A stretch of DNA of 37,419 nucleotides from REEB76 sp049698775 (GTDB lineage Bacteria > Pseudomonadota > Gammaproteobacteria > Natronospirales > REEB76): contig JBAVYM010000018.1 in assembly GCA_049698775.1 (NCBI GenBank), forward strand, positions 1 to 37,419, given 5' to 3'. The position numbers were made by a program, and so were the translations under genes. The notes under the pieces are model-generated. The model ran no database searches and had not been told where the DNA came from. It worked only from the letters and a program-made list of their open reading frames with translations. Within the stretch, counting starts at the first letter, position 1. Each line of letters begins with the position of its first letter. Of this stretch, positions 8,645 through 16,209 are shown one piece after another.

Positions 8645-9994
8645 CTAAAACGCGCCGGCCGGTCCGGGAAATACCACGGGACTTTCGTAACCATCCCGGG
8701 AAACGCTGGCAACGCCAAAATACCAGTCGCTGATGACCCGGTCTTTCAACACGTAACTGGTCACGTCGCCCACGTATATCGAATGCTGCCACTGCGGTGC
8801 ATCGGTCGAGCGCCAATAAATGCGGTAGCCCGCCGCGCCCGGTACCGCCTGCCAGCTCACGGTGGTGTCCGGCGTGAGCGCACCGGAAATCCTGACATCC
8901 GCGGGCGGCGCCGGCGCCCAGGCCATCGAGGCGAGTGCAATGGCGTTGGCGGCGGTCATTTTCGCGACATAGCCGAAGTCCACGAATTTGAGCAAATCGC
9001 CATATTGCACGCCGTCCACCCTGCGCATGTCCTGGTGCTGGCGCTGCCAGTTCTCCTCGACCTCGGTGAAGCGCACCGCCGGGTAGCCGTCGCGGTTGAA
9101 CATCACATGGTCGCCGCCGCGGTCGAAGCGGTCGGTGCGATACATGATCTCGAGATGGAAATTCGGGATGTAGGTATTTGCCAGCGCCGCGATGTAGCGC
9201 GTCACGTTGCGCGAGGGCGAATCCAAAAGTCCGCCGTTGTAGCGCAGCCGGGCCAACTGTTGGGGCGTGATGTCATCGCGGATGCCTTCGGAAAAGAGAT
9301 GTGCGTCCACATTATTTATCACACCGCTGCTGCCGTGGGTGCTGCCAATCATGTCGTTGTTGAGATTGGCTTCCACGTTCCAGCCGTGCGCCTTGGCGTA
9401 GTCAGCGATGATCTTGCCACCGTACAGACCCTGCTCCTCGCCGGAATCCGCGGAGTACACGATCGTGGCCGCGAATTTGTACTGCGACAGCACGCGTGCG
9501 GCTTCGATGACTGCGGACACGCCCGAGCCGTCGTCATCCGCACCGGGTGCATCAGCAGTGGAGTTCATGATGTTGCTCACGCGCGAATCCAGATGCGCGG
9601 TCATCACCAGATAGCGATTGGCCTCGCTGCCTTTCTGGATGGCGACCACATCCATGACTTCGGCGCCCTGTTTGGGCAAACCCGTGCCGGTCATCACCTT
9701 GGATGGCGAAATGACTTCGATACAACCGCCGCAATCGCGGGCGATCTGCTCAAACTGCGCCTTGACCCAGCGGCGCGCGGCGCCAATGCCGCGGGTATCG
9801 GATTGGGTTTCCGACAGGGTGTGGCGCGTACCGAAACCGACCAGCCGGGTATCTGTGGCTTCAAGACGTTCGGCGCTCACGGCACCCGTGATTTCTCGCA
9901 GCACCGGATGCTCCTGAGGAGGCACGCCGGGTGGTTCGGCCCAGGCCAGGGCGGGGACAAGGGCGGCAAACAGCAGGCAGCGGGCGGTAATCAT
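8645..9994 (-). CDS. Secreted M28-family metallopeptidase with C-terminal fibronectin type III-like domain
   Basis: 449 residues from ATG 9994; GGAG seven bases upstream selects this start over an upstream in-frame ATG. A signal peptide occupies residues 1-19. The two-zinc site of M28 aminopeptidases is visible: H134 in TAHLDSR, D153 in PGADDDGSG (bridging), catalytic E186 with E187 in DSGEEQGL, D214 in NNDMIG and H296 in GGDHVMFN. After about residue 365 a domain with the fibronectin type III look (PADVRISG, TVSWQAVPGAAGYRIYWR) closes the protein. M28 enzymes remove N-terminal residues from peptides. The protein is expected to be periplasmic or secreted. The gene is divergent from the TGSGD-repeat gene and precedes the Asp-box protein on the same strand. 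Confidence 0.88.
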   Translation of the reverse strand: MITARCLLFAALVPALAWAEPPGVPPQEHPVLREITGAVSAERLEATDTRLVGFGTRHTLSETQSDTRGIGAARRWVKAQFEQIARDCGGCIEVISPSKVMTGTGLPKQGAEVMDVVAIQKGSEANRYLVMTAHLDSRVSNIMNSTADAPGADDDGSGVSAVIEAARVLSQYKFAATIVYSADSGEEQGLYGGKIIADYAKAHGWNVEANLNNDMIGSTHGSSGVINNVDAHLFSEGIRDDITPQQLARLRYNGGLLDSPSRNVTRYIAALANTYIPNFHLEIMYRTDRFDRGGDHVMFNRDGYPAVRFTEVEENWQRQHQDMRRVDGVQYGDLLKFVDFGYVAKMTAANAIALASMAWAPAPPADVRISGALTPDTTVSWQAVPGAAGYRIYWRSTDAPQWQHSIYVGDVTSYVLKDRVISDWYFGVASVSRDGYESPVVFPGPAGAF

Positions 9995-10123
9995 AGCGAT
10001 TCTCCAAGATTTCGTGGCGGCGAGACTAAACCCTTTGCCAGCATGGCGCATCCAAGAAACCGGTGGTTTGCTCAAGCTGGATGCGGTGATTAGTGGACAG
10101 CCTACCTGAGCAGGCGTTCCCGC

Positions 10124-10143
10124 CCTAGTGAGCGGGCACTAGG
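10124..10143. promoter_or_regulatory. Palindromic operator candidate upstream of the TGSGD-repeat gene
   Basis: CCTAGTG-AGCGGG-CACTAGG is a perfect 7-base-pair inverted repeat with a six-base centre, seven bases upstream of a probable -35 box at 10151. No T-run follows, so a regulator binding site is more likely than a terminator. It lies in the 243-base divergent region between the M28 peptidase and the repeat protein and could act on either gene. Confidence 0.4.
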
Positions 10144-10150
10144 ATACCCC

Positions 10151-10178
10151 TTGCAAAATTTGATTTAGGTGTTATAGT
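10151..10178 (+). promoter_or_regulatory. Probable sigma-70 promoter
   Basis: TTGCAA (10151-10156), a 16-base spacer and TATAGT (10173-10178) form a plausible -35/-10 pair in an AT-rich stretch 60 bases before the start of the TGSGD-repeat gene. Confidence 0.4.
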
Positions 10179-10237
10179 TTGATACAACAGTGATTTTCAA
10201 CGATCGGGATCGCTTCATGGATCTCAGGAGAACAGTA

Positions 10238-11494
10238 ATGAAATTTTCACATAACTCATTGAAAAGCATTATTTTTATTCTCATGGCTCTGGCGGCTTTG
10301 GGTGGCACCAGGGCGGCTTGGGCGGCTTCCCAGGCTACCGAGACCCTGAGCTACAGCGGTCCGCTGCCCGCCGGCATCACCGCGCTCAAGGTTGAAAATC
10401 TGGCCGGCCATGTGAGCGTAACCCAGGGGACCAGTTTCAAAGTCACCGCGACGGTGGTGGCGGGCGGCAAAGACCAGGCCGCCGCTCAGACCCTGGCGCA
10501 GAGCGTGCGCCTGGACACGTCCCAATCCGGCAGCGGCTTTACTGTGCACGTCAATTACCCGGTGAACCAGTACGACACCTATTGGTACCCGTCACAAGAC
10601 AGCGATTCCGGCAATGGCGATAACTTCTGTGTCTTGGGCATCTTCTGCGTTAACGGCGGCGGCAACAATTTGACCTACCAGGGCACCGAAGTCCGTGTGT
10701 ATCGCGGTGGCAACCGCGGCACACCGCTGCACGTGGATATCGTCATTCAGGTTCCCACGCGCACGGCTTTTGCGCTGATCAATTACGTCGGTCGGAGTGA
10801 AATCCAGGGTCTGCAGAATGACATCCGCATCAAGTCATCAAGCGCCGATGCCTACGCCAAAGATATCTCCGGCAAGCTCGAGGCCGATACCGGCTCCGGC
10901 GATGTGCACGTCTCCAATCTCACCGGTGACTTCACCGCCGATACCGGCAGCGGTGATGTGTTCGCTGACCATGTCACCGGCAATGTGCATGCCGACACCG
11001 GCTCCGGTGACGTGCACGTTTCAAACTCCAGCGGCCAGAACCTGTACGCGGATACCGGCTCCGGTGACGTGAGCTTCAACGATGTCAAGGGCGACATGAA
11101 ACTCAGCACTGGTTCCGGCGATGTGAACCTGCATGGCGCCAATGGCTCGTTGCATGCGGATACGGGGTCGGGAGATGTTATGGCCAGCGACTACGTCAGC
11201 GGCGAAAGCGTGTGGGCCGATACGGGTTCAGGCGATGTGTCACTTGCCGGCGACCTCTCCACGCTGCGTAAACTCTATATAGATACCGGTTCCGGTGACA
11301 CAACCCTCAAAGCTACGAACGGCATGTCCTTGCATTTGGAAGCCTCATCCGACAGCGGCGATATCAATATCAATATGCCGGATATGCGCAACGTGAACAC
11401 CCATCGCAGTTCGTTCACTGCCGATATCGGCAAAGCCGAAGGCACCGGTACCATTTCCACCGGCAGCGGCGACATCATGGTGTCGCAACAATGA
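10238..11494 (+). CDS. Exported DUF4097-type protein with tandem TGSGD repeats
   Basis: 418 residues; AGGAG at 10226-10230 is seven bases before ATG 10238. A signal peptide covers residues 1-30. Residues about 40-190 resemble the DUF4097 (putative adhesin) beginning (TALKVENLAGHVSVTQG), with a low-complexity Tyr/Asp/Asn loop and two or three Cys (DNFCVLGIFCVNGGG). From residue 216, eight units of 18-21 residues each contain (A)DTGSGDV, then a hydrophobic/polar strand and a Gly turn. One degenerate DSGD and a final STGSGD follow. The regular spacing predicts a right-handed beta-solenoid with the T-G-S-G-D turn stacked on one face. Function is unknown; surface adhesion or metal binding are guesses. 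The stop overlaps the start of the next gene (ATGA), so the two are very likely co-translated. Confidence 0.8.
   Translation: MKFSHNSLKSIIFILMALAALGGTRAAWAASQATETLSYSGPLPAGITALKVENLAGHVSVTQGTSFKVTATVVAGGKDQAAAQTLAQSVRLDTSQSGSGFTVHVNYPVNQYDTYWYPSQDSDSGNGDNFCVLGIFCVNGGGNNLTYQGTEVRVYRGGNRGTPLHVDIVIQVPTRTAFALINYVGRSEIQGLQNDIRIKSSSADAYAKDISGKLEADTGSGDVHVSNLTGDFTADTGSGDVFADHVTGNVHADTGSGDVHVSNSSGQNLYADTGSGDVSFNDVKGDMKLSTGSGDVNLHGANGSLHADTGSGDVMASDYVSGESVWADTGSGDVSLAGDLSTLRKLYIDTGSGDTTLKATNGMSLHLEASSDSGDININMPDMRNVNTHRSSFTADIGKAEGTGTISTGSGDIMVSQQ
10883..11302 (+). repeat. Eight in-gene tandem repeats encoding (A)DTGSGDV units
   Basis: Units start at 10883, 10937, 10991, 11048, 11102, 11156, 11216 and 11279, with spacings of 54, 54, 57, 54, 54, 60 and 63 bases. 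The peptide is nearly invariant while codons vary (ggctccggc, ggcagcggt, gggtcggga, ggttcaggc). This suggests an old array kept by selection on protein rather than a fresh DNA duplication. A further outlying copy begins at 11453. Confidence 0.85.
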
Positions 11495-12243
11495 ACATGA
11501 GAAATACTGTCATGCAAACACGCCAGTCACTTCCCGTTCTTCTGCTGCCCGCCCTGCTGTTGGCCGGATGCAACGTCAACAAGGATATCAACATACCTGC
11601 CAACGCCCACTGGTCGAGCGGCAGCAGCACGATAAACGGTGAGATTACGGTCGGGGCGGGCGCGGTCGTGGACGGCAACCTGCGCACGATAAATGGGTCA
11701 ATTTCCCTGGCGGCGGGCGCCCAGACCGGGAATCTGACCACCATCAACGGTGGCATCTCGCTGGCTGACGGCGCGCATGCCGACAAATTGCGGGCCGTGA
11801 ACAGCGAAATCACGCTGGCCAAGAATGCTGTGATCAGCGGTGATGTGGCTACCGTGAACGGCGATATCCGCGCGGCGGCGGGCGCCCATATCAGCGGCAC
11901 GCTGGACAACGTGAACGGCGATATGGCGCTGTGCAATGCGCGGGTGGACCGCGACTTGAACTTCTACAACGGCACGGTGCTGATCACGGATGGTGCTTCG
12001 ATCCAGGGAAACGTGACCGCCAAAAAACCCACCGGTCAGGTCGAAGAATCAGAGAACACCGTCACCCCAACCCTGATCATCGGTCCGCACGCCACGGTCG
12101 GTGGAGCCATCAGCTTTGAGCGACCCGGCAAGCTTTATGTGAGTGACAGCGCCGTGATCCACGACGTACACGGCGTCATACCCGTCAAGTTCACGGGTGA
12201 GACACCCGCCGGCGTGAAATTGCCGACCTGTCTCACTGAATAG
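11491..12243 (+). CDS. Lipoprotein with polymer-forming/bactofilin-like repeat
   Basis: 250 residues. The N-terminus has a hydrophobic segment and lipobox LLAGC, so a lipid-anchored envelope protein is predicted. Residues about 45-160 are a repeat of about 18-20 residues around the pattern (T/V)(I/V)NG-(D/E/S/G)I-x-(L/A/V)-A-x-(G/N)-A (STINGEITVGAGA, RTINGSISLAAGA, TTINGGISLADGA, ATVNGDIRAAAGA). This matches the left-handed or right-handed solenoid look of bactofilin and polymer-forming cytoskeletal domains. Later come SIQGNVTAKKP and ATVGGAISFERPGKLYVSDSA pieces of the same type. The first ATG (11491) overlaps the previous stop. ATG 11512 (MQTRQ) is an alternative, and neither has a strong ribosome site, consistent with coupling to the upstream gene. 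Partnership with the TGSGD-repeat protein is inferred from the overlap. Confidence 0.75.
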   Translation: MNMRNTVMQTRQSLPVLLLPALLLAGCNVNKDINIPANAHWSSGSSTINGEITVGAGAVVDGNLRTINGSISLAAGAQTGNLTTINGGISLADGAHADKLRAVNSEITLAKNAVISGDVATVNGDIRAAAGAHISGTLDNVNGDMALCNARVDRDLNFYNGTVLITDGASIQGNVTAKKPTGQVEESENTVTPTLIIGPHATVGGAISFERPGKLYVSDSAVIHDVHGVIPVKFTGETPAGVKLPTCLTE

Positions 12244-12303
12244 GAAGACCGTCATGTATTTCGTCTCGCTGCACTGCACCTCGCCTCCTCGACACTGATT
12301 GCC

Positions 12304-12319
12304 GCGCCGTAACCGGCGC
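12304..12319 (+). terminator. Weak GC hairpin after the lipoprotein gene
   Basis: GCGCCG-TAAC-CGGCGC is a perfect 6-base-pair stem with a four-base loop in the 115-base gap between the lipoprotein and CBM9/DUF5916 genes. It is followed only by a short mixed T stretch (TGTTTCC), so termination is uncertain. Confidence 0.3.
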
Positions 12320-12358
12320 CTGAGCTGTTTCCACTGATTTCATGTTTTGGAGATTGCC

Positions 12359-14563
12359 ATGCCAAGGCTCCACAGGATTTTGTTGTCTCTGTTGTTGGCG
12401 GGATTGCTGATTCCAGCCACTTTATGGGCGGATAACCCGCCTACTGTCCAGACGCCGCCGGCCATCGAGGCCGGCGTCAAAACCGGTGACATTACGCTGG
12501 ACGGCGTACTCAATGAGCCCGCTTGGCAGACGGCGCCGGTGATCACGCTCACCCAGCAGAACCCGCATCCCGGCCAGCCCACGCCCTACACCACCACGGT
12601 GCGCATCCTGCGCGGCAAACAGCACCTGTATTTCGGCATTGTGTGCACCGACCCGGATCCCTCGAAAATCGCCATCCACACGCTGCAACGGGACGCCGAC
12701 CAGTCCAGCGACGACAACATCATGATTGTGCTGGACACCTTCGGCCAGAAGAAACTCGCCTACGTGTTCCAGGTGAACGCCGGCGGCGCCATGGCCGACG
12801 GCCTGATTTCGCCCGGCTACCACAACTCCAACAGCAATACCCCCACGGTGGACTACAGTTGGAACGGTTACTGGGAAGCGGCGGTCAAGCGCACCGCCAC
12901 GGGCTGGATCGCGGAAATCCGCATTGACACCCAGAGCCTGCAATTCAACAACAAAAATGCGGTTTGGGGACTCAACATCAGCCGCTACGTGCCGCGCGCC
13001 CAGCTTACGCTCGCCTGGTCCGGCATCAATCTGAACGCCACGCCCACGAATCTGCAATGGGAAGGTACGCTCACCGGCATCCAGGACTTGAATCAGGGCT
13101 CGGGACTCGAATTCGATCCTTACGCGGTCACCGAATACAGCGACACCAAACGCGACACCGCGAGCTGGACTGGCTTCGATCTCAAGTACAACTTCACGCC
13201 GGAACTCGCGGGCCGCCTCACCTACCACACGGATTTCTCGGAGGCCCAGGCCAACTCGCAACAGATCAACGCCTCCCCCTATCCGCAGACCATTCCCGAA
13301 ACCCGGGCGTTTTTCCTGGAAGGTGCCAACATCTTCACTTTCAGCCACAACCTTGGGCAGAACTTCATTCCGTTCTATTCCCGCAGCATCGGCTTGATAA
13401 ACGGTGAAGCCGTGCCGTTGGACGAAGGCGTGAAACTGCTCGGCCATACCGATGGCTGGACGCTGGGCGTGCTGGACACGCAGATGGCCGGCACCGACAT
13501 CTCCGACGCTACCAACCTGTTCGCCGGGCGCGCCGTTTACAACGTCAACGACCAGTGGCGCGTGGGCGCGCTCTTCACGCACGGAGATCCGCTCGGCCAG
13601 TCCGACAACACCTTGACGAGTTTCGACAGCACCTGGAGCACTTCTACGTTCGGCGGTGACAAGAACCTGAATCTTTCCGGCTGGGGCGCACGCTCCTCCG
13701 GCAGCGACCTGCCGAGCGGCACGCCCAACGGCTACGGATTTGACCTGGAATATCCCAACGATCTCTGGTACGCGGATTTCAACTACAACTTTTACGGAAA
13801 CGCACTGGATCCGGCGCTCGGCTTCATTCAGCGGCCCGGCACCAAGCAAACCTCGATGGATGTTACCTACCAGCCACGTCCCCCGGCCACCAGCGCGTTT
13901 TCCTGGGTGCGGCAGTTCTTCTTCAACGCCGACTGGTACTACGTCACCGGCCTCGACAACCGCGTGCAGAGCAACGACTGGGGTTTCAACCCCATTCAGT
14001 TCACCACCCAGACCGGCTGGCAGGTGAATACTATTATGAATATCAATCACGAAGTGCTCGCCCAACCGTACCCGATCCTGCCGGGTGTGATCATTCCGGT
14101 CGGCAGTTACAATTTCACTACCCAGCATCTGCAATTCTCGACACCGTCTTCGAACCCGTGGGTATTCAGTATGAGCGGTGAGTTCGGCGGAATTTACAGC
14201 GGGCATTATCATGACATCGTCCCGCAGATCTCCTGGGCCGCGCCCGGCGGTCACTTCACCTCCAGCCTCGCGGCGGGAGCAATCTGGATCTATACACCGA
14301 CTGGCAATGGCATCCTGCGCTTTGCGCAGATGAACGTCGGCTATTCGTTCACGCCTGATCTCACGCTCTCCACGCTCACGCAGTACAACAACATCAGCCA
14401 CAACACCTCGGAGAACGCGATTCTGCAGTGGAACATCCAGCCGGACCGGATTTTGTATGTGGTCTGGAACCACGGCCTGACCCTGAATCCCAACCTGCTC
14501 CAGGGCACCCAGACCATCACTGGCAACACCGTGGTGGTAAAGCTCGCCTGGGGATTCTATTGA
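12359..14563 (+). CDS. CBM9-like/DUF5916 outer-membrane protein
   Basis: 734 residues. TTGGAG at 12347-12352 is six bases before ATG 12359; the TTG itself could be read as a start but serves better as the ribosome site. A signal peptide ends after about residue 22 (TLWA). Residues about 35-215 look like a family 9-type carbohydrate-binding fold (ITLDGVLNEPAWQTAP, LYFGIVCTDPDPSKI, WNGYWEAAVKRTATGWIAE). The remainder fits DUF5916: ETRAFFLEGANIFTF followed by FYSRSIGL is a recognisable signature, and Tyr/Trp-rich alternating strands predict an outer-membrane barrel up to the C-terminal aromatic residues (LAWGFY). Substrate and activity are unknown. The neighbouring genes are all exported, which suggests a shared envelope role. 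Confidence 0.8.
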   Translation: MPRLHRILLSLLLAGLLIPATLWADNPPTVQTPPAIEAGVKTGDITLDGVLNEPAWQTAPVITLTQQNPHPGQPTPYTTTVRILRGKQHLYFGIVCTDPDPSKIAIHTLQRDADQSSDDNIMIVLDTFGQKKLAYVFQVNAGGAMADGLISPGYHNSNSNTPTVDYSWNGYWEAAVKRTATGWIAEIRIDTQSLQFNNKNAVWGLNISRYVPRAQLTLAWSGINLNATPTNLQWEGTLTGIQDLNQGSGLEFDPYAVTEYSDTKRDTASWTGFDLKYNFTPELAGRLTYHTDFSEAQANSQQINASPYPQTIPETRAFFLEGANIFTFSHNLGQNFIPFYSRSIGLINGEAVPLDEGVKLLGHTDGWTLGVLDTQMAGTDISDATNLFAGRAVYNVNDQWRVGALFTHGDPLGQSDNTLTSFDSTWSTSTFGGDKNLNLSGWGARSSGSDLPSGTPNGYGFDLEYPNDLWYADFNYNFYGNALDPALGFIQRPGTKQTSMDVTYQPRPPATSAFSWVRQFFFNADWYYVTGLDNRVQSNDWGFNPIQFTTQTGWQVNTIMNINHEVLAQPYPILPGVIIPVGSYNFTTQHLQFSTPSSNPWVFSMSGEFGGIYSGHYHDIVPQISWAAPGGHFTSSLAAGAIWIYTPTGNGILRFAQMNVGYSFTPDLTLSTLTQYNNISHNTSENAILQWNIQPDRILYVVWNHGLTLNPNLLQGTQTITGNTVVVKLAWGFY

Positions 14564-14586
14564 ACGAAAGGCTTCGCATCTTTGTT

Positions 14587-14608
14587 CTCTCTCCCCCTGG
14601 GGAGAGAG
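14587..14608. repeat. CTCTCCCC/GGGGAGAG palindromic repeat
   Basis: CTCTCTCCCC-CT-GGGGAGAGAG is a 10-base-pair inverted repeat, followed by GAAGAGTGAGGGGG. This combination is a common intergenic repeat in proteobacteria. It sits just after the DUF5916 gene. It may act as a transcript end or stabiliser, but there is no T-run. Confidence 0.65.
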
Positions 14609-14649
14609 AAGAGTGAGGGGGATATATTCAACTTTGGAGGAGAACTGTC

Positions 14650-15213
14650 ATGAAACACCATGTCCTGTTTACCACCACCATTGCCTTCCTGCTCTGCGTA
14701 TTTTTGCCCTTTGCCATAGCGGGGAGCGTGAACAGCGAACACTGGTCCTATGATTCCAACGGCATCAATCTCGATCACGGCGATGTAATCATCCACGGCA
14801 ACGACGGCACGCGCGCGCGCATCATGCCGGATGGAACGCTTCTCATCGCCGGCAAACTCCAGGCCGTGACACCAGCGCAAAAACAACAACTGATCCGCTA
14901 CGTGACCATGGTCAAGGACATGGAGATCCAGGGTGAGCGGCTCGGCTTGGCCGCCCCCGGCTTCGCCCTGCACGTGATAGCCGACGCGTTTGACGGCGTA
15001 TTTAGCGGCAAAAGCGACGACCAGATTGACAAGGATGCCAACAGCCGCGCGCATGACTTTGCGCAGAAAGCCCTGCCCATCTGCAATGACGTGCAGACCC
15101 TGCAGCAGATCCAGGATTCGCTCAGGGCCGGTATCCCCGCCTTCAAACCCTACGCGGTTATCGAAGGCAACGACGCGGGTAACTGCGAACGTGATATCAA
15201 CTCGGACGACTGA
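14650..15213 (+). CDS. DUF2884 (YggN-like) exported protein
   Basis: 187 residues with a strong TGGAGGAG ribosome site before ATG 14650 and a signal peptide over residues 1-24. HGNDGTRARIMPDGTLLIAG, then KLQAVTPAQKQQLIRYV (with the Leu-Thr/Val-Thr-x-x-Gln region), then a Gly/Ala-rich helix and a C-terminal Cys pair region (ALPICNDVQTLQQIQ, GNCERD) match the DUF2884/YggN family of periplasmic proteins. The molecular role of that family is not established. The two Cys in the mature protein could form a disulphide. Confidence 0.65.
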   Translation: MKHHVLFTTTIAFLLCVFLPFAIAGSVNSEHWSYDSNGINLDHGDVIIHGNDGTRARIMPDGTLLIAGKLQAVTPAQKQQLIRYVTMVKDMEIQGERLGLAAPGFALHVIADAFDGVFSGKSDDQIDKDANSRAHDFAQKALPICNDVQTLQQIQDSLRAGIPAFKPYAVIEGNDAGNCERDINSDD

Positions 15214-15224
15214 TTCGTCGTAAC

Positions 15225-15248
15225 GCTGCTGCTCCCTCCGGCAGCAGC
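15225..15248 (+). terminator. Hairpin after the DUF2884 gene
   Basis: GCTGCTGC-TCCCTCCG-GCAGCAGC forms a perfect 8-base-pair stem with an eight-base loop, 12 bases after the stop codon. The position fits a terminator, but no T-run follows, so a Rho-independent role is doubtful. Confidence 0.4.
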
Positions 15249-15404
15249 CCCAAGTGGCGGCCGTCTCCGAAAAATAAGAAATGAATCGGAGTTATTTCAC
15301 AGTTATACCGGCGCACAGCTCTCCGGATTACGCTATACCTGTGTCAGGTTCGAGCAACGTGGTTGACGGATGAACAGCCGCACCAACCGCAACAGGAGCT
15401 GTAT

Positions 15405-16160
15405 ATGACACACTCGCTTCACAACGTGGCAAAGATTCTTCCCTGGTTGATGGGCGCGGCGTTCCTCGCCGCATTGGCCGGTCCGGCGCATGCCGATCGG
15501 CTGCCGCCCGGAATTCAGGTAATACACATTCACAAGCCGGCTTATCTGGACCGCCCGCCCGGTTCGGGTCCGTATAGCAACGCCGATATTCAGGACGCCA
15601 CAGAATTGGCCAAGCTTGGTGACGCGGAAGCCCAGGCCAATCTCGGCATCATGCTCGCGAGCCGCGGCGAATATCAGCAGGCTGCGTACTGGTACAAACA
15701 GGCATCGGACGCGGGCATCGGGACCGCCATGTACAACATGGGTACGTTGTATTTTAACGGTCAGGGCGTACCACAGGACTACGCCGCGGCACACCAGTGG
15801 TTCGCGCGCGCCGCCAAACGCGGCAACAAATATGCGGAATTCCAACTGGGCATGACCTATTTCACCGGTCAGGGCGTGCAAAAGGATCCGGCGCAGGAAA
15901 TGTACTGGTATGAGAAATCCGCGCGTCAGGGTGTGCCTGCGGCACAATACAACCTGGCGGTGATCTACAACAACGGCGATGAAGCCCCGCAGGATTATGT
16001 GCGCGCCTACGCCTGGATGCTGCTGGCGCAGAAAGGCGGCCTGGATGCCACCGATGCGCTGTCCGCCATCGCCGCCAATCTCTCGCCCGCGCAAATCCAG
16101 GCTGCGGAGAAATTGAGCCATTCACTGGCGGCTGATCCGCAAACGGACAGCCAGCAGTAA
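15405..16160 (+). CDS. Exported Sel1-repeat protein
   Basis: 251 residues; AGGAG at 15394-15398 is six bases from ATG 15405. A signal peptide ends near residue 30 (GPAHA). Three to four Sel1-type TPR repeats follow, seen as MYNMGTLYFNGQGVPQDY, FQLGMTYFTGQGVQKDP and YNLAVIYNNGDEAPQDY, each followed by an A-x-x-W/Y-x-x-x-A-A/S stretch. Sel1 proteins are protein-interaction scaffolds, here probably periplasmic. The gene has its own leader of about 190 bases. It ends 21 bases before the converging CadC-like regulator. Confidence 0.85.
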   Translation: MTHSLHNVAKILPWLMGAAFLAALAGPAHADRLPPGIQVIHIHKPAYLDRPPGSGPYSNADIQDATELAKLGDAEAQANLGIMLASRGEYQQAAYWYKQASDAGIGTAMYNMGTLYFNGQGVPQDYAAAHQWFARAAKRGNKYAEFQLGMTYFTGQGVQKDPAQEMYWYEKSARQGVPAAQYNLAVIYNNGDEAPQDYVRAYAWMLLAQKGGLDATDALSAIAANLSPAQIQAAEKLSHSLAADPQTDSQQ

Positions 16161-16168
16161 GCCATATT

Positions 16169-16209
16169 CCAGCCGGGCTGATCAGCGGTTCAGCGTACAG
16201 CCCGGCTGG
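16169..16209. terminator. Perfect 12-bp inverted repeat between convergent genes
   Basis: CCAGCCGGGCTG at 16169-16180 and CAGCCCGGCTGG at 16198-16209 are exact reverse complements, with a 17-base loop. One arm lies between the genes; the other is inside the last codons of the CadC-like gene. Its location suggests a shared transcript-ending or protecting structure for both strands, although neither side has a T-run. Confidence 0.45.

Noticed and set aside
8523..8816. A 97-codon minus-strand frame ending with an SFPRKRESR-type peptide
   Set aside because: That peptide is the translation of a widespread palindromic repeat, and the rest overlaps the peptidase gene.
8609..10093. A 494-codon plus-strand frame opposite the M28 peptidase
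   Set aside because: Composition is His/Arg-rich without motifs, and the opposite strand has all M28 zinc ligands in order.
10883..11302. CRISPR-like regular repeats
   Set aside because: The repeats are coding, vary at synonymous sites and have no unique spacers.
12422..14473. A 683-codon open frame on the minus strand opposite the CBM9/DUF5916 gene
   Set aside because: It is Arg/Gly/Val-rich with no signal or domain. It arises from the codon bias of the real plus-strand gene, which has a signal peptide, ribosome site and family motifs.
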